Shown here one piece after another: positions 43,689 to 52,797 of a stretch of 64,000 nt of DNA. The number at the start of each line of letters is the position of its first letter. Within the stretch, counting starts at the first letter, position 1. Origin of the DNA: Phenylobacterium sp. LH3H17. Lineage in GTDB: Bacteria > Pseudomonadota > Alphaproteobacteria > Caulobacterales > Caulobacteraceae. The DNA lies in assembly GCF_024298925.1 (NCBI RefSeq), contig NZ_CP101283.1:992001-1056000 (forward strand), given 5' to 3'. The position numbers and the translations under genes were made by a program. The notes under the pieces were generated by a model that was not told the DNA's origin, did no database searches, and saw nothing but the letters and a program-made list of their open reading frames with translations.

Positions 43689-44126
43689 ATGCCCGACCTG
43701 CTCACGCCCGCCGCACGCAGCGCACATGTGGCGCGCATCCGCCGGGCGGACACCAAGCCAGAATGGATCGTGCGTCGGCTGCTCCACGCAGCGGGCTATC
43801 GCTACCGGCTGCAATGGAAGGCCGCACCGGGACGACCGGATGTGGCGTTCCCCGGGCGTAGGAAGGCGATCCTCGTCCACGGCTGCTTCTGGCACCATCA
43901 CGAGGGGTGTCGGATCGCGACCATGCCGAAGACGCGCACCGACTTCTGGAAGGCGAAGTTCGACCGCAACCGGCCCCGCGATGCACGGGACCTGGCGAGG
44001 GCGGAGGAGGCAGGTTGGGAGGTCCTGGTGGTCTGGGAATGCGAGACGAAGAACCCTGTCGAGGTCAGTCGGCGGTTGGTCGAGTTCGTCGGGCCGGTCA
44101 GCGTGGGCCGCGGCAAATCGGCCTGA
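43689..44126 (+). CDS. vsr: Very short patch repair (Vsr) endonuclease
   Basis: 145 aa. The catalytic Asp is D51 in GRPDVAF, the same position as in the E. coli enzyme. Zinc ligands are in HGCFWHHHEGC (Cys 66, His 71, Cys 74) with a further Cys in VVWECE. It nicks T:G mismatches that arise when 5-methylcytosine deaminates, and it lies directly upstream of an m5C methyltransferase gene on the same strand (86-base gap), the usual partner. Confidence 0.93.
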   Translation: MPDLLTPAARSAHVARIRRADTKPEWIVRRLLHAAGYRYRLQWKAAPGRPDVAFPGRRKAILVHGCFWHHHEGCRIATMPKTRTDFWKAKFDRNRPRDARDLARAEEAGWEVLVVWECETKNPVEVSRRLVEFVGPVSVGRGKSA

Positions 44127-44212
44127 CTTGGATCTTGTGCTCCTGGGCAGGATCGCTAGATTGGATGTTCACGAATTGATCGGGTGCGAGTCGCGCCCCT
44201 GGTAGGTGTCAC

Positions 44213-45847
44213 TTGCGCGCGATCGACCTCTATTCGGGTATCGGGGGATGGAGCCTCGGCCTGCGCCTGGCGGGCGTGGAGGTGGTCGCGTCCTATGAGT
44301 GGTGGCAGCCGGCGATCGACACGCACAACGGCAACCACGGCGGGACCCTGGCGCCGGTCGACATCCGCAAGCTCGCCCTGGCCGACCTTCCCCTCGACAT
44401 CGACCTGGTGGTGGGCAGTCCACCCTGCACGGAGTTCTCCTACGCCAACCGGGGCGGCAGCGGCGACATCGTCGAGGGCCTCAAGGACCTGGTGAAGTTC
44501 CTGGAGGTGGTCGACCACCTGAAGCCCCGATGGTGGGCGCTGGAGAACGTGCCGCGCGTGGCCGATGTCCTGGAGCGTGGCCTTCGTGATCCCAAGCACG
44601 TGCTGTACCGCTTCCGGCATCTGGCGCCGCACATCGAGGTCGTGGACTTCTCCGAGTTCGGGGCGCCGCAGGCCCGCCGGCGCTGCATCGCCGGCAACAT
44701 CCCCCTGGACCTCATCCGGGCGTTCCAGCCTAAACTGGGCAAGCCCACCCTTGGCGGCGTGGTCTCTGCGCTGGCGTCGAAGGGTGTCGTCACCGATCCG
44801 GTCTGGGGTGTGGCGATCTCGGCCAACCAGCTGACCGAGATGGAGGCGGAGGCGCCCCTCAACGGCGAGGAGCTCCGCATGAACCGGGAGGCCAAGGCCT
44901 ACCATCCGGTCTACAACAACATGGCCTTCCCCGACCCGATGGACGAGCCGGCACGCACAGTGACGGCGACCTGCACTCGGGTGTCCCGCGAGAGCATCGT
45001 GATCGCCGATCCGCGGGTCGCAGGCTCCTTCCGGCGCCTGACGATCCGGGAGCGCGGCTGCCTGCAGGGCTTCCCGATCACCTACCAGTTCTATGGCCGA
45101 TCGTTCGCCGAGAAGGCCAAGATGATCGGCAACGCCATCCCGCCCACATTCACCCATCTGCTGGCGCTGGCGGCGCAGGGCGTGCCGCCCAATGCGTTCA
45201 AGGGCCTCGACCACGCCGGTCGTCGGCTCGGATTGCCGGCCAACCCCGCGCCGGTCACCTTGCCGGACAGGGAAGGGCGCACCTATCCGGAGAAGCGCAG
45301 CTTCCGCGCCGCCGTGCCGGGGCTCCGCTTCAAGAGCGGCATGCGCTTCGAGCTCTCGAATGCCTTCGAGGATCAGCTTCCAGGGTGGCGGATGCGATTC
45401 TTCTTCGGGTCGTCCAAGGACGTGCGCGAGGTCGTGTTCGACGGCGCGATCTGGGACGAGTTCAAGGACACTCCCGTCGGGGCGACCCTGGGGACGCTCT
45501 CAGGCGCCTTCCGTGCGGCGGCTGCCGAGCTTGGACGGACCGATGCTGAGCGCCTGCAACGGGTCTGGACGCACCGGGCTGAAGGCCTAGCCCCCTTCGA
45601 AGTCGTCGATCTCCTGGGTGATCTGGCCGAGAAGGTGCATGCGCGCCTGCTGGCCGACTGCGGCGCGTTGATCGAGGCTGACGCCGAGCGCTATGTGGTG
45701 GTGGTCGCCGAGGAGGCAGCCGGAGGTGGCAAGCTACCCAACAAGGGCAAGCTGGAACGCTATGCGCTCAGGATCCTCAGTGGGTTCCTGGTGGCCGACT
45801 GGTTCAACGGCCTGTCCTGGCACGACGAGGCGCGCGCGGCGGCCTGA
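44213..45847 (+). CDS. DNA (cytosine-5) methyltransferase
   Basis: 544 aa from a TTG with AGGTG upstream. Motif I is AIDLYSGIGGWSLGLRLAG, the catalytic Cys is near 72 in GSPPCTEFSY, ENV is near 111-113, motif VIII is PQARRR and the end motif is IGNAIPP. A long C-terminal addition of about 190 residues (KRSFRAAVPGLRFKSGMRFE onward) is not part of the common core and may bind the endonucleases or DNA. It probably protects the BglII/BstYI-type site. It converges with no gap on the endonuclease gene at 45848. Confidence 0.92.
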   Translation: MRAIDLYSGIGGWSLGLRLAGVEVVASYEWWQPAIDTHNGNHGGTLAPVDIRKLALADLPLDIDLVVGSPPCTEFSYANRGGSGDIVEGLKDLVKFLEVVDHLKPRWWALENVPRVADVLERGLRDPKHVLYRFRHLAPHIEVVDFSEFGAPQARRRCIAGNIPLDLIRAFQPKLGKPTLGGVVSALASKGVVTDPVWGVAISANQLTEMEAEAPLNGEELRMNREAKAYHPVYNNMAFPDPMDEPARTVTATCTRVSRESIVIADPRVAGSFRRLTIRERGCLQGFPITYQFYGRSFAEKAKMIGNAIPPTFTHLLALAAQGVPPNAFKGLDHAGRRLGLPANPAPVTLPDREGRTYPEKRSFRAAVPGLRFKSGMRFELSNAFEDQLPGWRMRFFFGSSKDVREVVFDGAIWDEFKDTPVGATLGTLSGAFRAAAAELGRTDAERLQRVWTHRAEGLAPFEVVDLLGDLAEKVHARLLADCGALIEADAERYVVVVAEEAAGGGKLPNKGKLERYALRILSGFLVADWFNGLSWHDEARAAA

Positions 45848-46465
45848 TCAGGGCGCGACGCCCAGCACGACCAGCGGTACGCCCGGCACTCCGCGGCCTT
45901 CCCGGATCAGGTTGTGGAGCTCCTTCTCGTAGTACGAAGGGCCTGACGACATCTCGGCCTGCAGCGACTTCATCGGCAGAATTTCCACGCCCACATCGAT
46001 GGTGTCAGCGACGTAGAACGCCAGGTGCTTCACGAAGAGGTCGTAGGCGACGAAGGCGTACTTGCCGAACTGGACCTCCACGGCCACCCGGTCCTTCACG
46101 AAATCCGTCTGGTTGAAGGTCTGGAACGGCTCGAAGCCGGCCTCGATGATCTCGCGCTCCTGCTCCTTGAACGGCAGGTCGATGATCTTCCGGTTGGTCC
46201 GTGGGTCCTCGCAGACCCAGTAGTTCGTCTGCACGCTCCTCCAGGCCGGGCTGCACTGGCGGAAGCCCTCCTTGAGCGCGGCGTTCATGTCGCCAGGCGA
46301 ATAGAGGAGCTTGCCGAGCATGCGGGCCTCCTTCGAGACCTTGGTGCGGCAGCTGTCGGCGTCGACCTCCTCGATGACGCGGCAGATTTCCTTCCAGAGC
46401 GCGGGCTTGCGCGCCTCCAGGAATTCCAGGCCGTTCAGATGGGAGTAGTGCTGGACGATCCTCAA
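45848..46465 (-). CDS. BglII/BstYI-type restriction endonuclease
   Basis: 205 aa from a TTG with GGAGGG upstream (LRIVQHYSHLNGLEFLE, read as Met). The N-terminus and KVSKEARMLGKLLYSPGDMN match the BstYI/BglII family. The active site is TDFVKDRVAVEVQFGKYAF (Asp near 121, Glu 130 and Gln 132, the family's E-x-Q variant of PD-(D/E)XK). Family enzymes cut RGATCY or AGATCT. The partner methyltransferase is the tail-to-tail m5C gene at 44213-45847. Confidence 0.88.
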   Translation of the reverse strand: MRIVQHYSHLNGLEFLEARKPALWKEICRVIEEVDADSCRTKVSKEARMLGKLLYSPGDMNAALKEGFRQCSPAWRSVQTNYWVCEDPRTNRKIIDLPFKEQEREIIEAGFEPFQTFNQTDFVKDRVAVEVQFGKYAFVAYDLFVKHLAFYVADTIDVGVEILPMKSLQAEMSSGPSYYEKELHNLIREGRGVPGVPLVVLGVAP

Positions 46466-46568
46466 GCCGCTCGCCCTCCGTCCAATGCGCCCGCTGACCG
46501 TCCTTCGATTCGGCGGTGGCATCGACTCAGGAGAGGGTCTGCAGATTGCGACCTTGGGGGGTGGATTG

Positions 46569-47384
46569 GTGTTTGAACGGCTCGTCGAGCAGGGATTCCA
46601 GGTGGAGTTCCACAGCCACGCGCGGGCGATCCTCAGCGTGGACTTCCCGGCCGCGGCCGACGAGCTCGAGTCGGCGCTGCTTTCCGCGACGATCCCGATC
46701 GAGGAAATCATCGCAGGCGGGGGTGGGGAGTCCCGGGGGACCCAGCGATTCCGCCGCGCGCTCGCGGCTTTGGGTTGGCTGAAGACCACCTTTACAGTCG
46801 AGAAGCGCATCAACGGAGTGCCGCGGGAGAGCCAGTCCCACGAGGTCGACCATGTCCGCGACTTCGAGGGGGGGCAGCGCATCGCGCTCGAGATCGAGTG
46901 GAACAACAAGGACCCGTTCTACGATCGCGACCTGGAGAACTATAAGCGCCTGCATGCCGACGGAGCGATCTCGGTGGGGGTGATCGTAACCCGCGGCGCT
47001 AGCCTGCACGGCAACATGCGCGCCCTGGTCCGACGGTTCCTCGACGAGCGGGGGATCGACGACCTCGCCGCGCTTGTGGAGTGGGGATACCAGCCCACCC
47101 CCCGCCAGAAGGCGGCGATCGAGCAGCGGATCGCACGATCCAAAGGGGCGCTGCGGTTCCGCGACGTGTTCGTCGACAAGTTCGTTTCCGACAAGTTCGG
47201 GGAGGCGACCACCCATTGGCGCAAGCTCGATGACCGGGTGCACCGTGGCGTCGGCAATCCTTGTCCGCTGCTCCTGATCGGGCTGCCTGACAGCATCGTC
47301 AGTTTTGGCGAGGGGAAGGCCGCGCTCCGCGAGGTCGAGGCTGCGGAGGCCGCGGCCGAGGCGGAGGAGCAGGCCGCGGGCTAG
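46569..47384 (+). CDS. Second BglII/BstYI-like restriction endonuclease (probable)
   Basis: 271 aa from a GTG at 46569 (VFERLVEQGFQVEFHSHA), preceded by a G-rich ribosome-site-like run; the frame is also open from an ATG at 46485, but the family appears to begin at FERL. The core HEVDHVRDFEGGQRIALEIE and WNNKDPFYDRDLENYKRLHA, then DGAISVGVIVTRG, is a PD-(D/E)XK nuclease core of a group often annotated as BglII/BstYI type. It is divergent from the other endonuclease with about 100 bases between starts. Whether it cuts the same site is unknown. Confidence 0.68.
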   Translation: MFERLVEQGFQVEFHSHARAILSVDFPAAADELESALLSATIPIEEIIAGGGGESRGTQRFRRALAALGWLKTTFTVEKRINGVPRESQSHEVDHVRDFEGGQRIALEIEWNNKDPFYDRDLENYKRLHADGAISVGVIVTRGASLHGNMRALVRRFLDERGIDDLAALVEWGYQPTPRQKAAIEQRIARSKGALRFRDVFVDKFVSDKFGEATTHWRKLDDRVHRGVGNPCPLLLIGLPDSIVSFGEGKAALREVEAAEAAAEAEEQAAG

Positions 47385-47498
47385 GCGCTAGGGAGGGCCG
47401 AGGCTGCGGAGCTGACGAACCCCCGCAGAAGCGGCGTGCTAGACGCTGGCCAGCGCGCCATAGCCGTTCCAGATCGCATTGTCGGGCTAGTACAGCCG

Positions 47499-47696
47499 TC
47501 AACTTCGCCATGCGTCGGCATGGAGCTTGGTGAAATACAGCTTGGCGACGAAGGGCTCGATGTCGAGTTCGACGGAAGCCACAAGGCCCCGCCGACGCTC
47601 GAGGTCCTTTCCATCGATGTCCTGCGGGAATCCGCGGATCGCATCGGTGGCCAGGTCGAGCGCGTCGCGCATTCGTAGGGCGCTCGATCTTTCCAC
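47499..47696 (-). CDS. Small protein at the end of the Dpt-like operon
   Basis: 65 aa from a GTG seven bases after the DptH-like stop. The sequence has a helix MRDALDLATDAIRGFP and a strand-rich half (VASVELDIEPFVAKLYFTKL), giving a folded-domain look rather than random coding. No family recognised. Its close position suggests a fourth gene of the operon. An ATG at 47672 is the alternative start. Confidence 0.45.
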   Translation of the reverse strand: MERSSALRMRDALDLATDAIRGFPQDIDGKDLERRRGLVASVELDIEPFVAKLYFTKLHADAWRS

Positions 47697-47703
47697 ACTT
47701 TTG

Positions 47704-50700
47704 TCACCCCGCGCGCGCGCATTGGATGCGCTCGATACCGCTCGCTAGCTTGAGGAAGGCGTCGCCCTTTCCGTTCAGGGTCTCGGCGCCGGCCTCATCC
47801 ATTACGACGCGGCTCTCGACCACGCCGCGGCATCGCAACGCGAGTTGGGCGGGAAGGTTGGACCGTATGGTGGTGCTGATGTTCTCGGAGCTCGGCTTCT
47901 GTGTCGCGATGATCAGGTGGATGCCACAGGCGCGGGCCTTCTGGGAAATCCGCTTGACTGCCCCCTCGACCTTGCGTCGAACATCGGGTTCGGTGATGAG
48001 GTCGGCGTATTCGTCGAGCACGATCAGATGCCAAGGCAGGCGCTCCGACTCGGTGACCTTCGCGTTGTAGGTGGGGAGGTCCCGGACCCCCTGTCCGGCT
48101 GCCCTGAACCTGGAATACCGATCTTCCATCTCGGCCACGGCGGCCTCGAGGCAGATCACCGCATCCTCGGCGAAGTAGCCGATCGAACCGAGTAGGTGGG
48201 GGCTGTCCTCGAAGGGCGCGAGTTCCGTCTGCTTCGGGTCCACGAGTACAAGACGCAGCTGATCGGGGCCGTAGAGGCGGGTAAGACCCCGTAGGATCGT
48301 GTTCAAAGCCTCCGACTTCCCACTGCCGGTCATGCCGCCGATTAACAGGTGCGGCGAATTTGCCGACGAGAAGTCAAGCTCGACCACCTCGCCGAGCTGG
48401 TTCTCGCCCAGCGGAACCGCAAGCCGGCCAGACGAGCGCGTCTCGTCCCAACGTGCCCACATGTCTTCAGCCCGGACGAAATAGCGGTCCTCGTCGACCT
48501 TCGGAACGTCGATGTTCACGGTGCCGCCACCGATCACGAACCTCAGTCGTTTCCCCTCTTCGAGCCCAAGAGCGAGCCTGAGGGCCTCCTCGCGTTCACC
48601 AAGCCGTCTCGGATCGACGCCGCGGCCGGGGAGGAGGCGGTACTTCACGAACGCCGGCCCTTCGATGAAGTTCGGGCCTCCGTCCCGCGGCTGCCGAACG
48701 TCCACCTTGAATTCCTCGAAGGTGTCCAGGATGACTTGGTAGAACCTCTGCATGCGCTGGGGGTCCATCCCCCGGCGCTCCGGTGAGATTTCCACAACGG
48801 CGGGCGCGGCAATGTCGCCTGGGACGAGCACCGCCACAGGTGCGCCGATTGGGCGGTCATCTAAGGGCGGAAATGATGCAGGCGTGAGGGCAGGGGGCTG
48901 TCCGGGCTCGAACTGGTCGGGCGGGCTCTTCAAGGCACTCCCGGCCGAACTGGGCCGAGCGCTCTCCATGCGGCCCTCGATCAGGTCGAGCACCTGTTCC
49001 GCGCCAGCCCTGAAGACGGCGACTTCGCCCGCATCGCTGCGCTCCAGTCGGCCGGGTCGGTCATAGAGACAGATGGAATAGACGGCTCGTAGGACGGCGA
49101 GCTGGTAGTCGCCCGCTAGCAAGGCGGCCCGATCCTCGTCGTGGAGCTCGGCCGGGATGGCGACCCCCTCGCGAACACGGCGCAGCGAGGCCTTGTCGCT
49201 CACTGCCCGCAACGCGTTCAGCACAGCACGCCGCCAGAACGGGGCGTCGGCGCGATCCTCGCTATCGGGGTCGAGCGCTTCACCGATGAGGCGCAGCGAA
49301 CGGCTAGCCTGGGCCTCGCCATGCGCATCGTATGCTTGGCGCAACTTGCCTTCGACGACGAGCACGCCGACCTGCAGGCGACCCTCTCGGCGAACCAGGT
49401 CGATCCGGCAGAGGTCCGCGCGGATGCCGCTGTCGCCACCGAACCATTCGGAGTGTTCGTCGAGCGAGATCCAGACCGAGGTCGCGTCGGCCGGGATTGG
49501 GACCTCCCACTCGGCGATCCGCTTCGCGACCATCAGGCCCAGCACCTCTTCGGTGACCCGCGAGATGCCCATGGAGCGCAGGATAAGGCCGGGGGCCACT
49601 TCCCGGATCTCGTCATATACGCCGATGGCCAGCGCCTCTACGTCGAGGCCCACGACGGTTCGCGACAGCCTCTCCAGCTTGCGCCGCAACCGCTGAACCA
49701 CGAAATCGCGGCCGGTGTTCGATGAGACCACGAGCGTGGAGAGACCGCTCTGGCCAACGCCTTCGCGGACGGTCAGCACGTCAGGACGTTGTGGCAGGTT
49801 CTCGATCTGGTTGCGGCCGACATACCGGTCCAGGGTGATCACCCAATGGCTGCACTCGTGGAGGGCGCTGAACAGTTGTGCGGCCTCCTCGAACCGGATC
49901 CGAAGCTTGACGTAGTCGGTCCAGTCCGGCGACAGGGGCGCGATGGCTTCCGATCGTAGGAGCCTTACGTTGATCGTCGACCAGTCTTCGAGAACCGGGT
50001 CGGAGACCTCTGGTCGGAGCACGATTGACACGGCGCCGGCTGCAGCCTCGAGGTCCACATAAGTCGATCGATCGTAGAGCGGGTCGAACCGACCGGCCGC
50101 GGTGCGAGGCGCGTCCGCGTACTCGTTCACGTCCACTTTGTCCCCGAAGAAGTTCGGCACGATCGCGAGGTCGAACTGTTTGCCTTCCAGCTGGCCGGCC
50201 GCATGCACCTCGCCTTGCCAGTCGATGAGCTCGAGCTGGAGCGGGGGGTTGAGGCGGGCCGATCCGGCCATGCGGTTCCCGGTCTCGAGGTCCTGGAAGC
50301 CGGCGACGATCCGCTCCCAGGAGGATCGCGGTGCGAGCACGTGGCAGCGGATGGGCACGTCCCGGAATTCGCCACGCCGCACCCGACGCACCAGCTCGCC
50401 GGGCACCGAGCCGCCTGCAGGTAGGACGAGGAGCAGACTCACTCCGTCCGACTTGTGGGGATGGGCGCGCAGGTACTCCGTCAACTGGCGCGCGACGTCG
50501 CGCAGAGCCACTTCGTCGACTTCCGCCCGCCAAGCGGTGGTGGTCTGCCCCTCTTGCTTGATCGCCGCATAGACTTCCGCGAGCCCGTGCTCTGAAACCG
50601 GGACGAGCAGGGTCCGCGCGCTGTTGGCCAGGAGCGGAGGCTGCCCGTGGGCAGACAGCAGCTCGAGATTCTCCAGATAGTGGCCCTCATTCACGCTGTT

Positions 50701-52797
50701 CAAGCGCAGGCTGAGCGCGAGCGCCTCGCTGCACACGCGGGCCAGCTCCCGCAAGTGGCGCGCCAGCCACCTCAGGCGTAGCGGATGCGACATAAGCATC
50801 AGGGCGCGAGACTGAGGTTCGCAGTGGACGACGTCCTGTGCCGCCGCCGCGTGGAGGCGTTCGTCCAGCACGCCGTTGGGCACGAAGGACTGGCGCACTT
50901 CGTGGAGCAGCAGCTCCCAGGTCTCGGCGTACGCCTCGATGCCGCTGGACGCGAGACCGCCCGATGCCGCCTCCGCTATGAAGGAGGCTCGAGCGGTTCG
51001 GAGCGCGAGCAGCGTGGGGTCACAGGAGACCGAGGCCTGCAAAGGTCGGGCTACGATGAGTTCGGCTAGAGGCGTCGTACGCTCGATCGCGTGGGCGACA
51101 ATCTGCGCGAAATCCGACGTCGAGCTCGACAGGAACGGCTCGTTGGCCGGGGCGTCCTCGGCCGCTATCATCAGCCAGCCGAAGGCCAGCCATTCTATGT
51201 CCTCCGGCCTCCACCGCAGGTTCGTAGCCTCGTCGATCAGGACGCGGCCCGGACCGTCGCCCTTCCACAACCGCAGCTCGATGGGTACCCCGGGCCACTC
51301 CACGGGCGCGTCCGGCCCCGAGACGCCCGGGTGGTCGTCGGACAGTTCATCTTCCCCCAGGACCGTCCTGAGTGGCGGCGGCCGGCCTGGCGTGAGAAGG
51401 CGCTCTTCGATCCGCAGGACTAGACCCGTGGATCCGGTCGCGGCCATCGCACCGATCTCAGTGAGCGTCGACCCGTATAGAAAGGCGAAGAGGTCGACGG
51501 ACGGACCATCGGCCTCGACCAATCGCCCGCACATGACCTCGAGTTCAGCGCCTTCCAGCTCTTCCGGCGCTCCCGCGTTGCGGACCATTTCGATGATCCG
51601 AGTGAAAGGGTCGCGGAACTCACGAGCGCGCGGGTACGCGAGGCGCCTGAGGAGCTTCTGCGTCGCTGCCAGGAGGCGGTCGACCAGGGGACCCGCCTCA
51701 GGGGCATCCGGGCTTGGCGCGGCCTCGACCAGTCGTCTCGCAGACTCGGCGTCTCTCAGGTTCAGACCATCGCGGACATTCAGCTCGTCGAATTCCCCGA
51801 CACGGTCCGGCGCGGTGGCCGCCAGCTCCTCGCGGGCCCTGTCCCCCAGCGGCACGCCCATCACGGCCGCCTTAGCGAACACCTGTCGATACACCCAGAA
51901 TGGCGTCGAGCGACGATGCTCTTCGAGCGGCTGGTCCACATACCTCTCGCAGACCGCTCGCCAAGCGCGGTTGTCGTCCTCTGGGAGGGGGGTGCCGGCA
52001 GGATCGTTGAAAACCGCGGCGCGGATGAGCGCCTTGAGGACCTCCGGGTCCTGATCGACGCCCGAAGGATTCATGTGGTCGGCGAGGCGGTGGTTGAGCA
52101 GCAGGCGCCTCGAGACGTCCCTATCGGAAGCCCAATCCTCGTCCGGGAGAAGGTTGAGGAGGGGCAGCGCGAGGCCCACACCTCGGTCGAGCGTGGCGTG
52201 GTCGACGGCGCCGGTCGTAAGGGTCCGTATCTCCGCGGAGACGCCAAGCGCGAAGGCGGCGAAGGCGCGCACACCGGAACCGACCCCGTTTTCGTCGAGA
52301 CGCAGCCGCACCTCCGACACCCTCTCCGCGAGGCGCCTAGGAGGCGGTGCGTCTGATCCATTCACAGCAGCCCAGGCAAGCTCGACGATCCTACGCTCCG
52401 GCGCGAAGCCTACGGTCTGGAGGGACCCGTCGAGGTAGTTACGGTCCTGGACCGTGAACATAGACTCGAGGCCCTGCTCGTCGGATTCGACCTTGGTCTG
52501 CAGGTAGAGGAGGCCCGTGGGATTGTTGTTGCGATACCAGGTGATGGACTTTTCCGGATCGGCGCGAAAGCAATCGTCGCATTCGAGATTGCTGTCCTGG
52601 GCCACCACGACCCGGACGTCGCCCAGGCCGTCTGCGCCAGCGCTGATGAGCCAGATGCGCAGGAGCTCCTCCGCCTCGGCATCGAGCAGGTTCTTCACTC
52701 GCAGGGCCGGTTGGTCGCCCTCGTCCGCAGCTGCGCCGGCGCGGATGAAATGACGCGCGGTCTCATAGGCCAGGCGCGCGATGAGGTTGTCGATCAT
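47704..52797 (-). CDS. DptH-like protein with C-terminal FtsK/HerA-type ATPase
   Basis: 1697 aa. The last 210 residues are a clear FtsK/SpoIIIE-type motor: GGMTGSGKSEALN (Walker A, near 1488), LVDPKQTEL, HLIVLDEYADL (Walker B) and IIATQKPSSENISTTIRSNL. The first 1450 residues are not assignable by eye. Near the N-terminus NLECDDCFRADPEKS suggests a metal or redox site. Size and domain order match DptH/SspH-type restriction proteins that move on or unwind foreign DNA. It starts within the stop of the previous gene (four-base overlap). Confidence 0.6.
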   Translation of the reverse strand: MIDNLIARLAYETARHFIRAGAAADEGDQPALRVKNLLDAEAEELLRIWLISAGADGLGDVRVVVAQDSNLECDDCFRADPEKSITWYRNNNPTGLLYLQTKVESDEQGLESMFTVQDRNYLDGSLQTVGFAPERRIVELAWAAVNGSDAPPPRRLAERVSEVRLRLDENGVGSGVRAFAAFALGVSAEIRTLTTGAVDHATLDRGVGLALPLLNLLPDEDWASDRDVSRRLLLNHRLADHMNPSGVDQDPEVLKALIRAAVFNDPAGTPLPEDDNRAWRAVCERYVDQPLEEHRRSTPFWVYRQVFAKAAVMGVPLGDRAREELAATAPDRVGEFDELNVRDGLNLRDAESARRLVEAAPSPDAPEAGPLVDRLLAATQKLLRRLAYPRAREFRDPFTRIIEMVRNAGAPEELEGAELEVMCGRLVEADGPSVDLFAFLYGSTLTEIGAMAATGSTGLVLRIEERLLTPGRPPPLRTVLGEDELSDDHPGVSGPDAPVEWPGVPIELRLWKGDGPGRVLIDEATNLRWRPEDIEWLAFGWLMIAAEDAPANEPFLSSSTSDFAQIVAHAIERTTPLAELIVARPLQASVSCDPTLLALRTARASFIAEAASGGLASSGIEAYAETWELLLHEVRQSFVPNGVLDERLHAAAAQDVVHCEPQSRALMLMSHPLRLRWLARHLRELARVCSEALALSLRLNSVNEGHYLENLELLSAHGQPPLLANSARTLLVPVSEHGLAEVYAAIKQEGQTTTAWRAEVDEVALRDVARQLTEYLRAHPHKSDGVSLLLVLPAGGSVPGELVRRVRRGEFRDVPIRCHVLAPRSSWERIVAGFQDLETGNRMAGSARLNPPLQLELIDWQGEVHAAGQLEGKQFDLAIVPNFFGDKVDVNEYADAPRTAAGRFDPLYDRSTYVDLEAAAGAVSIVLRPEVSDPVLEDWSTINVRLLRSEAIAPLSPDWTDYVKLRIRFEEAAQLFSALHECSHWVITLDRYVGRNQIENLPQRPDVLTVREGVGQSGLSTLVVSSNTGRDFVVQRLRRKLERLSRTVVGLDVEALAIGVYDEIREVAPGLILRSMGISRVTEEVLGLMVAKRIAEWEVPIPADATSVWISLDEHSEWFGGDSGIRADLCRIDLVRREGRLQVGVLVVEGKLRQAYDAHGEAQASRSLRLIGEALDPDSEDRADAPFWRRAVLNALRAVSDKASLRRVREGVAIPAELHDEDRAALLAGDYQLAVLRAVYSICLYDRPGRLERSDAGEVAVFRAGAEQVLDLIEGRMESARPSSAGSALKSPPDQFEPGQPPALTPASFPPLDDRPIGAPVAVLVPGDIAAPAVVEISPERRGMDPQRMQRFYQVILDTFEEFKVDVRQPRDGGPNFIEGPAFVKYRLLPGRGVDPRRLGEREEALRLALGLEEGKRLRFVIGGGTVNIDVPKVDEDRYFVRAEDMWARWDETRSSGRLAVPLGENQLGEVVELDFSSANSPHLLIGGMTGSGKSEALNTILRGLTRLYGPDQLRLVLVDPKQTELAPFEDSPHLLGSIGYFAEDAVICLEAAVAEMEDRYSRFRAAGQGVRDLPTYNAKVTESERLPWHLIVLDEYADLITEPDVRRKVEGAVKRISQKARACGIHLIIATQKPSSENISTTIRSNLPAQLALRCRGVVESRVVMDEAGAETLNGKGDAFLKLASGIERIQCARAG

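Noticed and set aside
46485..46568. Upstream ATG extension of the second endonuclease
   Set aside because: The extra 28 residues are glycine-rich and lie in the shared promoter; the GTG at 46569 has a better ribosome site and fits the family start.
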